Assembly (NCBI GenBank): GCA_964521715.1
Contig: CAZFSS010000030.1
Coordinates: forward strand, 1 to 51,572
Source of the DNA: DAOVRD01 sp964521715
GTDB taxonomy: Bacteria > Planctomycetota > Brocadiia > SM23-32
Length of the DNA stretch: 51,572 nucleotides
Direction: 5' to 3'
Each line of letters begins with the position of its first letter. Within the stretch, counting starts at the first letter, position 1. Both the position numbers and the translations under genes were made by a program. The notes below the pieces were generated by a model that was not told the DNA's origin, made no database searches, and saw only the letters and a list, made by a program, of their open reading frames with translations. Below are positions 7,245 through 16,007 of the stretch, piece by piece.

Positions 7245-8249
7245 TCAGGCGGAGGGTGCGTCCTCGATCAGCCGGGCGAAGATCATCCGGCCTGTCTCAC
7301 GGGTCAAGGTATTACGCACGATCACCCTCACTTCCTGTCCCACGAGGTGGGCGGCGGACTCGACAATGACCATGGTGCCGTCCTGCAGATAGCCGACGCC
7401 CTGGCCGGGCTGTTCTCCGGGTTTGATGACCTTGACGGTCAGTTGCTCGTCCGGCAGGGCGATGGACTTGAGGGCGTTGGCCAACTCGTTGAGGTTGATG
7501 ACGGAGATGCCCTCCAGCGAAGCCCTGCGGTTGAGGTTGAAATCGTTGGTCATCAGCCTGCCGTTGACCATCTTGGCGAGCCGAACGAGTTCCTCGTCGA
7601 CGGGCTGGCTGCGGTCGGATCCGGTCTCCTGGACCCGCACGTCCACGCTCAGGTTCTCGCGGATGTCGTTGAGCACTTCCAGCCCACGCCGCCCTCGCTC
7701 CCTCTTGAGCTTGTCGTCCGAATCGGCGAGCTGATGGAGTTCGTGAAGGACGCGATCGGGCACGAGGAGCGGCCCGTCCAGGACCGACGTCTTCAGCATA
7801 TCGGTAATGCGGCCGTCGATGATGACGCTTGTGTCGACGACGACGGGCCGCAGGCCCTTCTCCTGGCGGCGGAACTCGACGTAGGGAACGATCAGGTTGA
7901 ACTTCTCCCGGCTCTCGTAGATGAAGGCGATCCCCAGGTAGCTGAATACGACGATGAGGGCGCCGGTCAGGTCGTCCCGGATGGCGGCCATCGTCTCGCT
8001 CTCGACGGCCAGGCCGACGACGGAGACCGTCAGAGTGGCGAAAAGCATGCCCAGCAGCGCGCCGAAGACGATGGAAGATATGAGGGCGATGGGGCCGCGG
8101 CTGACGAACCACTCGGCAATGATGACGACGATGCTGCAGCCGATGCCGCCCAGGAGGAACTCAAACGGCCGTCCCAGGTCGAACCCGATCGAATAAGCCG
8201 TGCCGGCCGACGCCAGCACGAAGAGGGCCCTGAAGACCCATAGTCCCAT
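7245..8249 (-). CDS. YacL-like membrane protein with PIN and TRAM domains
   Basis: The product is 334 residues. Residues 1 to about 115 contain four hydrophobic membrane segments. A PIN domain follows (VVVDTSVIIDGRI, then LVPDRVLHELHQLAD, and LMTNDFNLNRRA, supplying the metal-binding acids), and the last 60 or so residues form a TRAM domain with G-x-GYLQDGTMVIVE. The family is predicted to act on RNA at the membrane; its cellular role is not settled. ATG 8249 is preceded by GGAGGG. The gene is followed directly by ispD, as in Bacillus. A near-consensus promoter lies at 8334-8361. Confidence 0.9.
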   Translation of the reverse strand: MGLWVFRALFVLASAGTAYSIGFDLGRPFEFLLGGIGCSIVVIIAEWFVSRGPIALISSIVFGALLGMLFATLTVSVVGLAVESETMAAIRDDLTGALIVVFSYLGIAFIYESREKFNLIVPYVEFRRQEKGLRPVVVDTSVIIDGRITDMLKTSVLDGPLLVPDRVLHELHQLADSDDKLKRERGRRGLEVLNDIRENLSVDVRVQETGSDRSQPVDEELVRLAKMVNGRLMTNDFNLNRRASLEGISVINLNELANALKSIALPDEQLTVKVIKPGEQPGQGVGYLQDGTMVIVESAAHLVGQEVRVIVRNTLTRETGRMIFARLIEDAPSA

Positions 8250-8305
8250 GGCCTGCCCTCCGTGCCCGAGCGGCGTCTGCCACGCGCAGCCACCGGCATG
8301 ATCCT

Positions 8306-8325
8306 GCCCAGGCCCGCGCCTGGGC
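8306..8325 (-). other. Perfect hairpin in the yacL leader
   Basis: GCCCAGGC (8306-8313) and GCCTGGGC (8318-8325) form an 8-bp stem with a 4-base loop. It lies just downstream of the -10 box, so it would be at the extreme 5' end of the yacL transcript. It has no U-tract and is not a terminator. A 5'-end stem could stabilise the mRNA. Confidence 0.45.
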
Positions 8326-8333
8326 GCAGAGGT

Positions 8334-8361
8334 ATTATAGCGGATCGTGGGGGCAGAGCAA
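8334..8361 (-). promoter_or_regulatory. Sigma-70 promoter for yacL-ispD-tRNA-Asn
   Basis: TTGCTC (8356-8361) and a perfect TATAAT (8334-8339) are separated by 16 bases, about 85 bases before the YacL start codon. Confidence 0.6.
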
Positions 8362-8448
8362 CACCTTCTCAAAGGCCGCCCCCAAGCAAGCATCGGGACG
8401 GGCGCGGTTCCTTAACCCGGCTTGGCAGCGGGGCTTCCGGGGCAGAAG

Positions 8449-10281
8449 TCACTCCAGCATGCCGTACTTCCTTAGCCTGGCGTAGAGGGTGCTTCGGTTG
8501 ATGCCCAGCATCTGCGCCGCCTTCTTCTTGTTCCCGGCCGAGGCGCGCAGAGCGTGTTCGATGTGCTGTCTCTCGATCTCCTGGAGCGGCGGCACGCCGG
8601 CTTCGCTGGCGCGGCTTGCGGCGGTTCTGAGGTCCTCGGGGATGAGCTCCGAGCCAAGCACGGGCCCGTCGGCCAGTATCAGCATGCGCTCGACCACGTT
8701 CCTCAGTTCGCGCACGTTTCCGGGCCAGGAGTAGGAGCGGAACACGGCCAGCACGCGCGGGTCGAAGGAGTCCACCGGTCGTCTGAGGGACCGGCTGAGC
8801 TGCTTGAGGAAGTACTCCGCGAGGATCTCGACGTCTTCGCCTCTGTCGCGCAGGGGCGGCATGACGAGGCGCAGCCGGTCGAGGCGGTAGAACAGGTCCT
8901 GCCGCAGCCGTCCGCTGGCCACGGCCTCGCCCGGGTCGCGGTTGGTGGCGGCCATGAGTCGCACGTCCACGGACTGATCCGTCGTGGCGCCGATCATCCT
9001 GACCTTCCCCTCTTCCAGAGCCCTGAGCAGCTTCGTCTGGCATGATGGGGGGAGTTCGACCACTTCGTCCAGGAACAGCGTGCCGCCGTCGGCCAGTTCA
9101 AAACGACCGGGCTTATCGGCAACGGCGCCCGTGAAGGAGCCCTTCATGTGGCCGAACAGCTCGCTTTCTATCAGCGTGACCGGCACGGCGCCGCAGTTGA
9201 CGATCTCCAGCGGGCCGTCGCTGCGCTCGCTCTGCAGATGGATGGCGCGGGCGGCCATCTCCTTGCCCGTGCCGCTCTCGCCGCAGATCAGCACCCCTGC
9301 GTCCGTCGGCGCAACCTTACGAATGAACTCGAAGGCGGCCAGCATCGGTTCGCTCTGCCCCACCATGTCGTAGTGCTGGGCCAGCAGTTGGTCGAGGCTC
9401 TGCGCGCGCCGCGTGACTTGCTGACGGTAGCGGATGTTCTCGATCGCCACCCCGGTCAGCGAAGATCCGGCCAGCAGGTAGCGCAGGTCCTCCTCGTCGA
9501 AGGCGGCGGCAGGCCCGCTCCGCTCGCAGTAGATGAGCCCCAGATTGCGCACGCCGATACGCAGCGGGACGCAGGCGACATGAAGGGCCGGCTCTGCACT
9601 CTCTCCCACGGCGGCGATCCCTTCGCGGCGGCACCGCTCGATCAGAGGCACGTCGACCTTCAGGTCGGCCAGCCTGTCGACGAAGCCCCCATCGGAGTCC
9701 GAGTAGGCCCGCAAGAGGTCGTGTTCATCCTGGAGGATGGGCACGACCCGGCTGGCGTCCAACGTCCGGCGCAGGCTTTGCACGACGCCGTCAAACAACG
9801 TGCCAATGCTGCGCGCGGAGACGGCCAGTTCGGCTATGGCCAACAGGTAGTGGAGGCGCCTGTCCTTCTGGCTCACGCCCGTCGCCGGAGCGCGCTGCAG
9901 CGAATAAAGGCTGCCGATGTCGTCCAGGCTGATCGTCTGGGTGATCTCCGAAAGCGGAGCCACGTCCGCCCTTTTCTCCGCTTCCGCCGGTTCCGGCTCC
10001 AGGTAGAACACGAGCAGGATGCCGCCGAGCTGGATCTCGTCGCGGTGCTGGAGGGCAGCGGCCACCACCTGCTGCCCGTTCACCAGCGTCCCGTTGTTGC
10101 TCCCGAGATCGTTCACGAGCCATTGGCCGTCACGCAGGAACACGAGGGCGTGATAGCGGGACACGGTTCGGTCGTCGAGCTGGAGGTCGTTATCGGGGGC
10201 CCGGCCTATGGACAGACGGGCGCCCGGCAGGCGCACGACCGTGCCCCGACCCGGGCCTTCCTTTACGAACAGCTCCGGCAT
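8449..10281 (-). CDS. Sigma-54 activator with FHA and GAF domains
   Basis: This 610-residue regulator activates sigma-54 promoters by ATP hydrolysis. An FHA domain occupies about residues 1-95 (SIGR at 24-27, SRYH at 41-44, then GSNNGTLVNG), so it probably binds phosphothreonine. A GAF-like domain spans about 145-285. The AAA+ domain has Walker A GESGTGKE (334-341), the sigma-54 contact loop as GSFTGA (381-386; usual form GAFTGA), and GGTLFLDEV as Walker B. A Fis-type HTH closes the protein (KKAAQMLGINRSTLYARL). ATG 10281 overlaps the stop of the dNTPase gene by one base. A Ser/Thr kinase in this window (17546-19105) is a possible partner for the FHA domain, by inference only. Confidence 0.93.
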   Translation of the reverse strand: MPELFVKEGPGRGTVVRLPGARLSIGRAPDNDLQLDDRTVSRYHALVFLRDGQWLVNDLGSNNGTLVNGQQVVAAALQHRDEIQLGGILLVFYLEPEPAEAEKRADVAPLSEITQTISLDDIGSLYSLQRAPATGVSQKDRRLHYLLAIAELAVSARSIGTLFDGVVQSLRRTLDASRVVPILQDEHDLLRAYSDSDGGFVDRLADLKVDVPLIERCRREGIAAVGESAEPALHVACVPLRIGVRNLGLIYCERSGPAAAFDEEDLRYLLAGSSLTGVAIENIRYRQQVTRRAQSLDQLLAQHYDMVGQSEPMLAAFEFIRKVAPTDAGVLICGESGTGKEMAARAIHLQSERSDGPLEIVNCGAVPVTLIESELFGHMKGSFTGAVADKPGRFELADGGTLFLDEVVELPPSCQTKLLRALEEGKVRMIGATTDQSVDVRLMAATNRDPGEAVASGRLRQDLFYRLDRLRLVMPPLRDRGEDVEILAEYFLKQLSRSLRRPVDSFDPRVLAVFRSYSWPGNVRELRNVVERMLILADGPVLGSELIPEDLRTAASRASEAGVPPLQEIERQHIEHALRASAGNKKKAAQMLGINRSTLYARLRKYGMLE

Positions 10282-11468
10282 CAGAGCCTCTGATAGGGCT
10301 GGAAGAGCTGCAGGTACTGCTCCTGGGCATAGCGGTCGGTCATCCCGGCCACGTAGTCGCAGACGGCTTGATGGCAGCCCACCCGCTCCGCCCAGCGCTG
10401 CTGCTGAGGCGGCAGTTGGCGGGGGTCCTGCACGTATGCCTCGAAGATGGCGCGCACGAAGCGGCGCGCATTGTTGGTCACGCGCACGACCCTGTAGTCG
10501 TTGTAGAGCGATTCGTGGAGGAAATCCTCCAGAGCCTGTTTTCTGGGCCTGAGCCCGTCGCTGAACCGGACAAGGTTGGCTTCCTGCCGCCCCACGTCCT
10601 GCCAGGATGAGACGCCGAGCCCTTCGATCAGCGAACGGCTGCACTCCACGACGTCCGTGACAAAGAGATCGATGAGGTAGCGTATCGCCTGCTTGGTCAA
10701 CTGCTCTTCCGGGAGTGCCCCGTGGCGGCCCAGAGCGGCTTGCTCGGCCTCCCGCCACAGCTCGACCTGCTTGAGTTCGCCCGGGGCGAGGATGCCGGCC
10801 TCGAGGCCGTCCTGAAGGTCATGATTGTCATACGCGATCGAGTCGGCCACCTCCACGGCCTGGGCCTCCAGGAGCGGCGGCCCCTCCCGGAACCCTTCAG
10901 CCGACGGGTGGTCCCAGCGGGTGCGATGCTTCACGATGGACTCCCGGACCTCGTAGGTCAGGTTCAGGCCGGGGAACCCGGGGTACTGGCTTTCCAGCAC
11001 GTCCACCACGCGCAGCCCGTGGGCGTTGTGCTCGAACCCGCCGTGGTCGGCCATCAGCTCCCGCAGCGCGTCCTCTCCGCTGTGGCCGAACGGCGTGTGG
11101 CCCACGTCGTGCGCGAGCGAGACCGCCTCCGTCAGGTCTTCATTCAGGCCCAGCGCCCTTGCGATCGTCCGGCCGATCTGCGCCACCTCGATGGTGTGGG
11201 TCAGGCGGGTGCGGTAATGGTCCCCTTCGTGGTTCAGGAAGACCTGCGTCTTGTACTCGAGGCGTCGGAACGCCTTGCAGTGGATTATGCGGTCACGGTC
11301 GCGCTGGTAGCAGGTCCGATAGCGGGGCGCCGGCTCCTCATAGCGCCTTCCCTCGGACTCGGCGCTTCTCATAGCGTAGGGAGCCAGCGTTTCGATCTCT
11401 CGGCGTTCGAGTCCCTCCCGCGTAACCACCCGCACCCCTCCAGCCGGCGCCACGCTATCTTCGCCCAT
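10281..11468 (-). CDS. dGTPase-like deoxynucleoside triphosphate triphosphohydrolase
   Basis: An HD-superfamily hydrolase of 395 residues that would cleave dNTPs to deoxynucleoside and triphosphate. The family core is clear: CKAFRRLEYKTQVF, then TRLTHTIEVAQIGRTIAR (metal His), AHDVGHTPFGHSGEDAL (the HD motif) and a downstream D in SIAYDNHDLQDG. Bacterial Dgt-like proteins of the short class have this length. Its start overlaps the end of the HIT gene by 14 bases, and its stop overlaps the sigma-54 activator start, so the three form one operon. Which dNTP it prefers cannot be read from sequence. Confidence 0.93.
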   Translation of the reverse strand: MGEDSVAPAGGVRVVTREGLERREIETLAPYAMRSAESEGRRYEEPAPRYRTCYQRDRDRIIHCKAFRRLEYKTQVFLNHEGDHYRTRLTHTIEVAQIGRTIARALGLNEDLTEAVSLAHDVGHTPFGHSGEDALRELMADHGGFEHNAHGLRVVDVLESQYPGFPGLNLTYEVRESIVKHRTRWDHPSAEGFREGPPLLEAQAVEVADSIAYDNHDLQDGLEAGILAPGELKQVELWREAEQAALGRHGALPEEQLTKQAIRYLIDLFVTDVVECSRSLIEGLGVSSWQDVGRQEANLVRFSDGLRPRKQALEDFLHESLYNDYRVVRVTNNARRFVRAIFEAYVQDPRQLPPQQQRWAERVGCHQAVCDYVAGMTDRYAQEQYLQLFQPYQRL

Positions 11469-11940
11469 CGGCTTCCCGAAGGAGCTGCCACAGGCTCTCC
11501 AACGACTGCGGTATCACCTTCGTGTCGGCCAGCACGGGCATGAAGTTCGTGTCGGCTTCCCAACGCGGCACGACGTGCCAGTGCATGTGGCCGGGCAGGC
11601 CGGCCCCTGCCGCCGCGCCCAGGTTCAGCCCGACGTTGAACCCGTCCGGTCGCATCACGGCAGTCAGGTTCGCCTTGCACCGAACCAGCATGTGGATCTG
11701 CTCGAGCAGCTCGTCATCGGACAAGTCCCCCAGGTCTCCTTTGTGCTCCAGCGGAGCCACCATTAGATGCCCGTTGTTATAGGGCCAGCGGTTCAGAAGG
11801 CAGAGGCTGTGCTGTCCGCGCCACAGGACCAGCTTCTCGCGGTCCCCATCGCTCCTGGCGGCCCCACAAAGGAAGCAGCCGGCCTCCTTGTTCGGCTCTG
11901 TCACGTAGTTGATGCGCCAGGGGGCCCACAGTCGATCCAT
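11455..11940 (-). CDS. HIT-family nucleotide hydrolase/phosphorylase
   Basis: The 161-residue protein begins MDRLWAPWR, a start typical of HIT proteins related to Ap4A phosphorylase. A CFLCGA pair follows near residue 25, NRWPYNNGHLMVAP forms the fold core, and the catalytic triad motif is GHMHWHVVPRW. Such enzymes act on dinucleoside polyphosphates or nucleoside phosphoramidates. I chose ATG 11940 because the family start aligns there; the upstream in-frame sequence runs into the RNase P RNA region and is not coding. It is the first gene of the HIT-dNTPase-sigma-54 activator operon. Confidence 0.92.
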   Translation of the reverse strand: MDRLWAPWRINYVTEPNKEAGCFLCGAARSDGDREKLVLWRGQHSLCLLNRWPYNNGHLMVAPLEHKGDLGDLSDDELLEQIHMLVRCKANLTAVMRPDGFNVGLNLGAAAGAGLPGHMHWHVVPRWEADTNFMPVLADTKVIPQSLESLWQLLREADGRR

Positions 11941-12023
11941 TGTCGTCCTTCCCGTTCCTCTCGCCCGGCGGGCCTCCGGCACAACGATCCCATCCCTTCG
12001 GACTACCTGTCCGTTAGCACTGC

Positions 12024-12447
12024 AAGCTGGCCGGGGGGCCGGTAAGCCGAGTCCTGTGACCCGCCTTCGCCGAAGCGCGGGCGGGCGGCGGCCATTCATC
12101 TGGGGGCGCCGTTGCCGGCGCTCTCAAGCGGCCAACCCGGGAGTCGATAGCGAGACGGGCCGTCTCATCCTCCCCTATTTGGCCTTGCTCCCGGCGGGGT
12201 TTACCCTGCCCCCGGCGTCGCCGTCGGGGCGGTGGGCTCTTACATTAAGCCCGCATACGCGGGCCCCACCATTTCACCCTTACTCGCCTTGCGGCGGGCG
12301 GTGTGTTTTCTGTGGCACTTTCCCTGGGATTGCTCCCGGTGGACGCTATCCACCGCCGTGCCCTATGGAGCTCGGACTTTCCTCCTCTGCCGCTTACGCC
12401 CTTAAACAGGGGGGCAGCGCGGCCGCCTTCGACCCCCCGGACAGCTT
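12024..12447 (-). ncRNA. rnpB: RNase P RNA, bacterial class A
   Basis: On the minus strand the universal elements appear in order: GAGGAAAGTCCGAGCTCC near the 5' end, CCACAGAAA, GGGTGAAATGGTG, AGAGCCCACC, GATGAATGGC and CACAGGACTCGGCTTA near the 3' end. The terminal P1 stem closes well: AAGCTG...GGGGGG at 12447 downward pairs with CCCCCC...CAGCTT ending at 12024, with a few G-U pairs. Length is about 424 nt. The ends are placed from P1 and could shift by a few bases. Confidence 0.96.
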
Positions 12448-12457
12448 TGCGCACCTC

Positions 12458-12487
12458 ATTCTACCACACTTCGCCGCCCTCTTGTAA
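12458..12487 (-). promoter_or_regulatory. rnpB promoter
   Basis: TTACAA (12482-12487) and TAGAAT (12458-12463) are separated by 18 bases. The -10 lies about 10 bases before the mapped RNA start. Confidence 0.6.
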
Positions 12488-12495
12488 CCTGCATC

Positions 12496-12523
12496 TTGCC
12501 CGTGGCGGCGCAGGCTGTATAAT
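12496..12523 (+). promoter_or_regulatory. Promoter for the first Gfo/Idh oxidoreductase gene
   Basis: TTGCCC (12496-12501) and a perfect TATAAT (12518-12523) are separated by 16 bases. It is divergent from the rnpB promoter, with only 8 bases between the two -35 boxes. Confidence 0.6.
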
Positions 12524-12592
12524 GCGGCCTTTGACCGTCCCCCGCGTCGGGTCGAGTCCGCCAATCGCGCCGCTTTCGCAAGGAGAGGACCC

Positions 12593-13597
12593 ATGCCAAA
12601 ACTGACACGACCTGTTCAGGCAGCCATCGTCGGCTACGGGATGGGAGCGACCCATGCCGGGCTCATCGGGCAAGTGGAAGGGATCGAGGTCGCAGCTGTG
12701 TGCGACCTGAACCCGGAGCGCCTCGAAGCCGCACGGAAGGAAATCAAGGGGGTAAGGACTTACTCCAGCGTTGACGACCTGCTCGGCGACCGCGAGGTGC
12801 AGCTTGTCATTGTGGTGACGCCACACGACGCACACGTCTCGTGCGCCCTCCCCTGCCTTCAGGCGGGCAAGCACGTCGTCGTGGAGAAGCCGATGGCGAT
12901 AACGGTGGCCCAGTGCGATGCCATGATCCAGGCCGCGCGGGACGCGGGCGTGACGCTCTCGGTCTTCCACAATCGCCGGTGGGACGGCGACTTCATGACG
13001 GCGCGGGACATCATCCGCGAGGGCTACATAGGAGACGTCTTCCACGTCGAGAGTCACATGGGCGGCTATCACGGCTTCGGCCGGACCTGGCGATCGGACA
13101 AGGAGCGGTGCGGCGGCCTTTTCTACGACTGGGGCGCGCACTTCGTGGACTGGACCCTGAACTTCCTGGAGGGCCGCAAGATCAGCGGCGTCACCGGCCA
13201 GTTCCAGAAGCGCGTCTGGCAAGAGTCCACCAACGAGGACCACGTCGAGGCTTACGTGCGGTTCGACGACGGGGCCATCGCGCACATCCAGATGTCGCAC
13301 ATCGCCGCGGCAGGCAAACCGAGGTGGTACATCCTGGGCACGAAGGGCGCCATCGTGGACGACTGGAGCGGACAGCTCGAAGTCAGCACGCGCGTCGGCA
13401 GCCACACGGCGACCTTCAAGGCGAAGTACGGGGATTCGGACTGGCCCGGCTACTACAGGACCCTCGTGGAGCACCTGGTCAACGACGCGGCCAACCCCGT
13501 GGAGCCGGAAAGCGCCCGTCGCGTCATCGGCGTCATGGAGGCGGCCCAGCGGTCCTCCGAATCGGGAGGCGAGCAGGCAGTGCCGTACGAGGACTGA
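12593..13597 (+). CDS. Gfo/Idh/MocA-family oxidoreductase
   Basis: A 334-residue NAD(P)-dependent dehydrogenase of sugar-type substrates. The N-terminal Rossmann fold begins AAIVGYGMGATHAG, with a DLNPER segment at the end of strand 2. VVVTPHDAH and the family motif GKHVVVEKPMAI (EKP) follow at about residues 96-104. The C-terminal domain includes GGLFYDWGAHFVDW, where the usual catalytic His is present in a G-x-H context. No signal peptide is present. ATG 12593 follows AGGAGAGG. It is the first gene of a plus-strand series; the substrate is unknown. Confidence 0.93.
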   Translation: MPKLTRPVQAAIVGYGMGATHAGLIGQVEGIEVAAVCDLNPERLEAARKEIKGVRTYSSVDDLLGDREVQLVIVVTPHDAHVSCALPCLQAGKHVVVEKPMAITVAQCDAMIQAARDAGVTLSVFHNRRWDGDFMTARDIIREGYIGDVFHVESHMGGYHGFGRTWRSDKERCGGLFYDWGAHFVDWTLNFLEGRKISGVTGQFQKRVWQESTNEDHVEAYVRFDDGAIAHIQMSHIAAAGKPRWYILGTKGAIVDDWSGQLEVSTRVGSHTATFKAKYGDSDWPGYYRTLVEHLVNDAANPVEPESARRVIGVMEAAQRSSESGGEQAVPYED

Positions 13598-13646
13598 GCT
13601 TTCGGCCCGCTCCGCTTTCGAGGGCGTCCTGCGGCGCGCTTTGTCG

Positions 13647-13675
13647 TTGAGTTCGGCCTCCCGCTCGGCTAGAAT
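13647..13675 (+). promoter_or_regulatory. Promoter for the LptF/G-family gene
   Basis: TTGAGT (13647-13652) and TAGAAT (13670-13675) have a 17-base spacer, about 87 bases before the start codon. Confidence 0.5.
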
Positions 13676-13761
13676 CGTCTCGACGGTTCGCGATTGAATT
13701 CTGTGGCCCGGTCCGTGCGGGCTTGCCCCCCATTGCGGCTCGGTTCGGCTGTGGCGTAAGG

Positions 13762-14844
13762 ATGGTATTCAAGCGCGTCGATCGCTACGTGAGCGGGTCC
13801 TTCCTGGTGCATCTCATCGGGTCCGTGTGCCTGATCGCGGTCCTGTACGGCAGCTTCGACTTGCTCAGCCGGTTGGACGAGCTGGGAGGGGTCGCTCCGG
13901 GACGGACGGTCGCCATGCTCGGCGAGTACTACGGCCACGTGGTGCCGCTTTTCCTGGCAGACGTGGTTCCGGCCCTGGTTCTTGTGTCGGCGGGCATGGT
14001 TCTGGTCCGCATGGCGAAGACGCGGGAACTGCTGGCCCTCCAGGCCAGTGGCACGAGCCTCCGCCGCGTCGTGACGCCCCTGTTGTTCTGGGCGTTGCTG
14101 ATCAGCGTCGGGGTCTTCGTCTTGCGCGAGACGTTGGGGCCCAACCTGGTCCGCACGGGGGAACTCCTGAGCCATAAGCTCGACGATAGGATCGAGAAGG
14201 AGCTTCTGCTGAGCGACCCGCGGTTCAAGGCGTTTATCGGCGAGTACGACTTCGATCAGAGCACCATGAAGGGCGTCTGCGTGCTGGAGTTCTATCCCAA
14301 GGGCGGCCTAAAGAGGATGACGCGGGGCGACACGGGCGGATGGCTCGCCGACGGGAGCCTGTACCTCGAGGGCGTCGAGGTCCAGGAGTTCGACGCCAGC
14401 GGCGCACAGGTCTCGACGGCCAGCCTGCCGAGCAAGAAGATGGAAACGGATCTGGTGCCTTACGACCTCGTGGAGGCAGCGGAGCACGACCAGGGGCTGA
14501 CCGCGGCTTTCCGGCCCCTTGCGGATCTGCGCCGGCAGATGCAGCAGCATCCGAGCGTCCCTCAATTCCGGGTGCTCTTCCACTCGAGGCTGGCCTCCCT
14601 GTTCGCCCCGATCGTCCTTTTGCTGCTGGGCATTCCCTGCCTGGTGGGCTTCGAGCAGTCGGTGACCAGCCGGTTCCTGGGCGTCATCGTAAGCATGGTG
14701 GTCGCCGTCGGGCTTTACGTGCTGACGTTCCTTTTCACCAGCATGGGCAACACGGCAACGGTCAGTCCGGTCGTGGCTGGATGGCTGCCCACGGCCCTCG
14801 TCGGGACCGCCGGGCTGTGGATGTACGCCAGCATGCGGACGTGA
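13762..14844 (+). CDS. LptF/LptG-family lipopolysaccharide export permease
   Basis: An inner-membrane permease subunit of 360 residues. Three hydrophobic segments lie in the first 125 residues, a periplasmic beta-rich domain spans about 130-270 (FKAFIGEYDFDQ, GGWLADGSLYLEGVEV), and three membrane segments close the protein (SLFAPIVLLLLGIPCLVGFE and two more). TRELLALQASGTSLRRVV is the characteristic LptF/G cytoplasmic loop that contacts the LptB ATPase. Only one such gene is present here; the usual partner paralogue and LptB must lie elsewhere. The start at ATG 13762 is by homology; the G-rich site before it is very close. It shows the cell has an outer membrane with LPS-type lipid transport. 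Confidence 0.88.
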   Translation: MVFKRVDRYVSGSFLVHLIGSVCLIAVLYGSFDLLSRLDELGGVAPGRTVAMLGEYYGHVVPLFLADVVPALVLVSAGMVLVRMAKTRELLALQASGTSLRRVVTPLLFWALLISVGVFVLRETLGPNLVRTGELLSHKLDDRIEKELLLSDPRFKAFIGEYDFDQSTMKGVCVLEFYPKGGLKRMTRGDTGGWLADGSLYLEGVEVQEFDASGAQVSTASLPSKKMETDLVPYDLVEAAEHDQGLTAAFRPLADLRRQMQQHPSVPQFRVLFHSRLASLFAPIVLLLLGIPCLVGFEQSVTSRFLGVIVSMVVAVGLYVLTFLFTSMGNTATVSPVVAGWLPTALVGTAGLWMYASMRT

Positions 14845-14930
14845 CCGAGCCATCGGCGTTCGGGGGAACCGACGCGCGGTTCCCGCGGATTCGGCATCCG
14901 GCCCCTCATGACTGAGAGGATGTGTGCACT

Positions 14931-15914
14931 ATGGCTGAACAGGTGAGACTTGGCCTCACTGGGACGGGCGGCATGATGAACTACCACGTCAGCAAGATGC
15001 CGGAGATCGAGGAGGCCGCCATATCGGCCCTGACCGATCCCGACCCGAAGCGGCTGGCGGCGCTCAAGAAGCGTTTCCCGCAGCTCGCCGGTTGCCCGGA
15101 GTACGACGATCATAAGGCCATGATCGATGGCGAGAAGCTGGACGCGGTCGTCATCGCTTCGCCTCATCACGTGCATCGCCAGCAGATCGTGGACAGCCTG
15201 AGGGCGGGGCTTCACGTGCTGGTCGAGAAGCCGATGGTCGGCTCGATCGCCGACGCCCGGAAGGTGATGGACGAAGAGAAGAGGGCCGGGAAGCTGCTGT
15301 CCATCGCCTACCAGCGCCATTCCCAGGGTGAATTCCAGTTCGTCAGGAAAGCCATTCAGAGCGGCGAGGCCGGAAAGGTCGAGTTCCTCAACGCCTTCCA
15401 GGGACAGGACTGGATGAAGATGACGGCCGGCACGTGGCGCCAGGTGCCCGAAATGTCGCTCGGCGGCCAGTTGAACGACTCGGGCAGCCACCTGATCGAC
15501 ATCATCCTCTGGGTGACCGGGCTCCAGGCGGAGCGCGTCTCAGCCAGCATCGTGAAGTTCGACCGCAAGGTGGACATCAACAGCGCCATCACGATCGACT
15601 TCACCAACGGCGCCGTGGGGAACCTGTCCGTAGTCGGCAACTGCCCCATCTGGTGGGAAGACATAACGATCGTCTGCTCGGAGTGGTCCTTCTTCATGCG
15701 TCAGGGGGCCCTCACTTACTGCACGGGCAACCGCGGGGAGGTGCTCTCCCTGAGCAGCACGCACTATGGCAGCACCTCGCCCTGCCGTAACTTCATAGAC
15801 GCTATACTTGGGCGGGCGGAGGTCCTGGCCCCCAGCGTGTGCGGGCTGCGCACCATCGAGCTGACCGAGGCCGCCTGGCGGTCTGCCGAGAGCGGCCAGC
15901 CCGTGTCGCTCTGA
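14931..15914 (+). CDS. Gfo/Idh/MocA-family oxidoreductase
   Basis: A second, distinct member of the family, 327 residues. The Rossmann start is RLGLTGTGGMMNYHVSK, followed by VVIASPHHVH and GLHVLVEKPMVG (EKP motif). The C-terminal half contains GGQLNDSGSHLIDIILWVTG, with the conserved G-S-H-x-x-D pattern of catalytically competent members. ATG 14931 is preceded by GAGAGGA. It follows the permease gene by 86 bases on the same strand and precedes the chorismate synthase homologue by 93. The substrate is unknown; such genes are amplified in carbohydrate-degrading Planctomycetota and Lentisphaerota. Confidence 0.92.
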   Translation: MAEQVRLGLTGTGGMMNYHVSKMPEIEEAAISALTDPDPKRLAALKKRFPQLAGCPEYDDHKAMIDGEKLDAVVIASPHHVHRQQIVDSLRAGLHVLVEKPMVGSIADARKVMDEEKRAGKLLSIAYQRHSQGEFQFVRKAIQSGEAGKVEFLNAFQGQDWMKMTAGTWRQVPEMSLGGQLNDSGSHLIDIILWVTGLQAERVSASIVKFDRKVDINSAITIDFTNGAVGNLSVVGNCPIWWEDITIVCSEWSFFMRQGALTYCTGNRGEVLSLSSTHYGSTSPCRNFIDAILGRAEVLAPSVCGLRTIELTEAAWRSAESGQPVSL

Positions 15915-16007
15915 GCGCCGAGCGGCCCTGGTCTGACGCGGCGGGAGCCGTCGCGCCCGCGCCTGATTCCGTATGGGCCACTGTACCAACGACTTAGGAG
16001 ATAGACG

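Noticed and set aside
6339..8243. 634-codon plus-strand open frame
   Set aside because: It is antisense to ispD and yacL, whose motifs are unmistakable.
11909..12487. Plus-strand open frame across the rnpB region
   Set aside because: The minus strand encodes a complete RNase P RNA here.
12461..13474. 337-codon minus-strand open frame
   Set aside because: Antisense to the first Gfo/Idh gene and overlaps the rnpB promoter.
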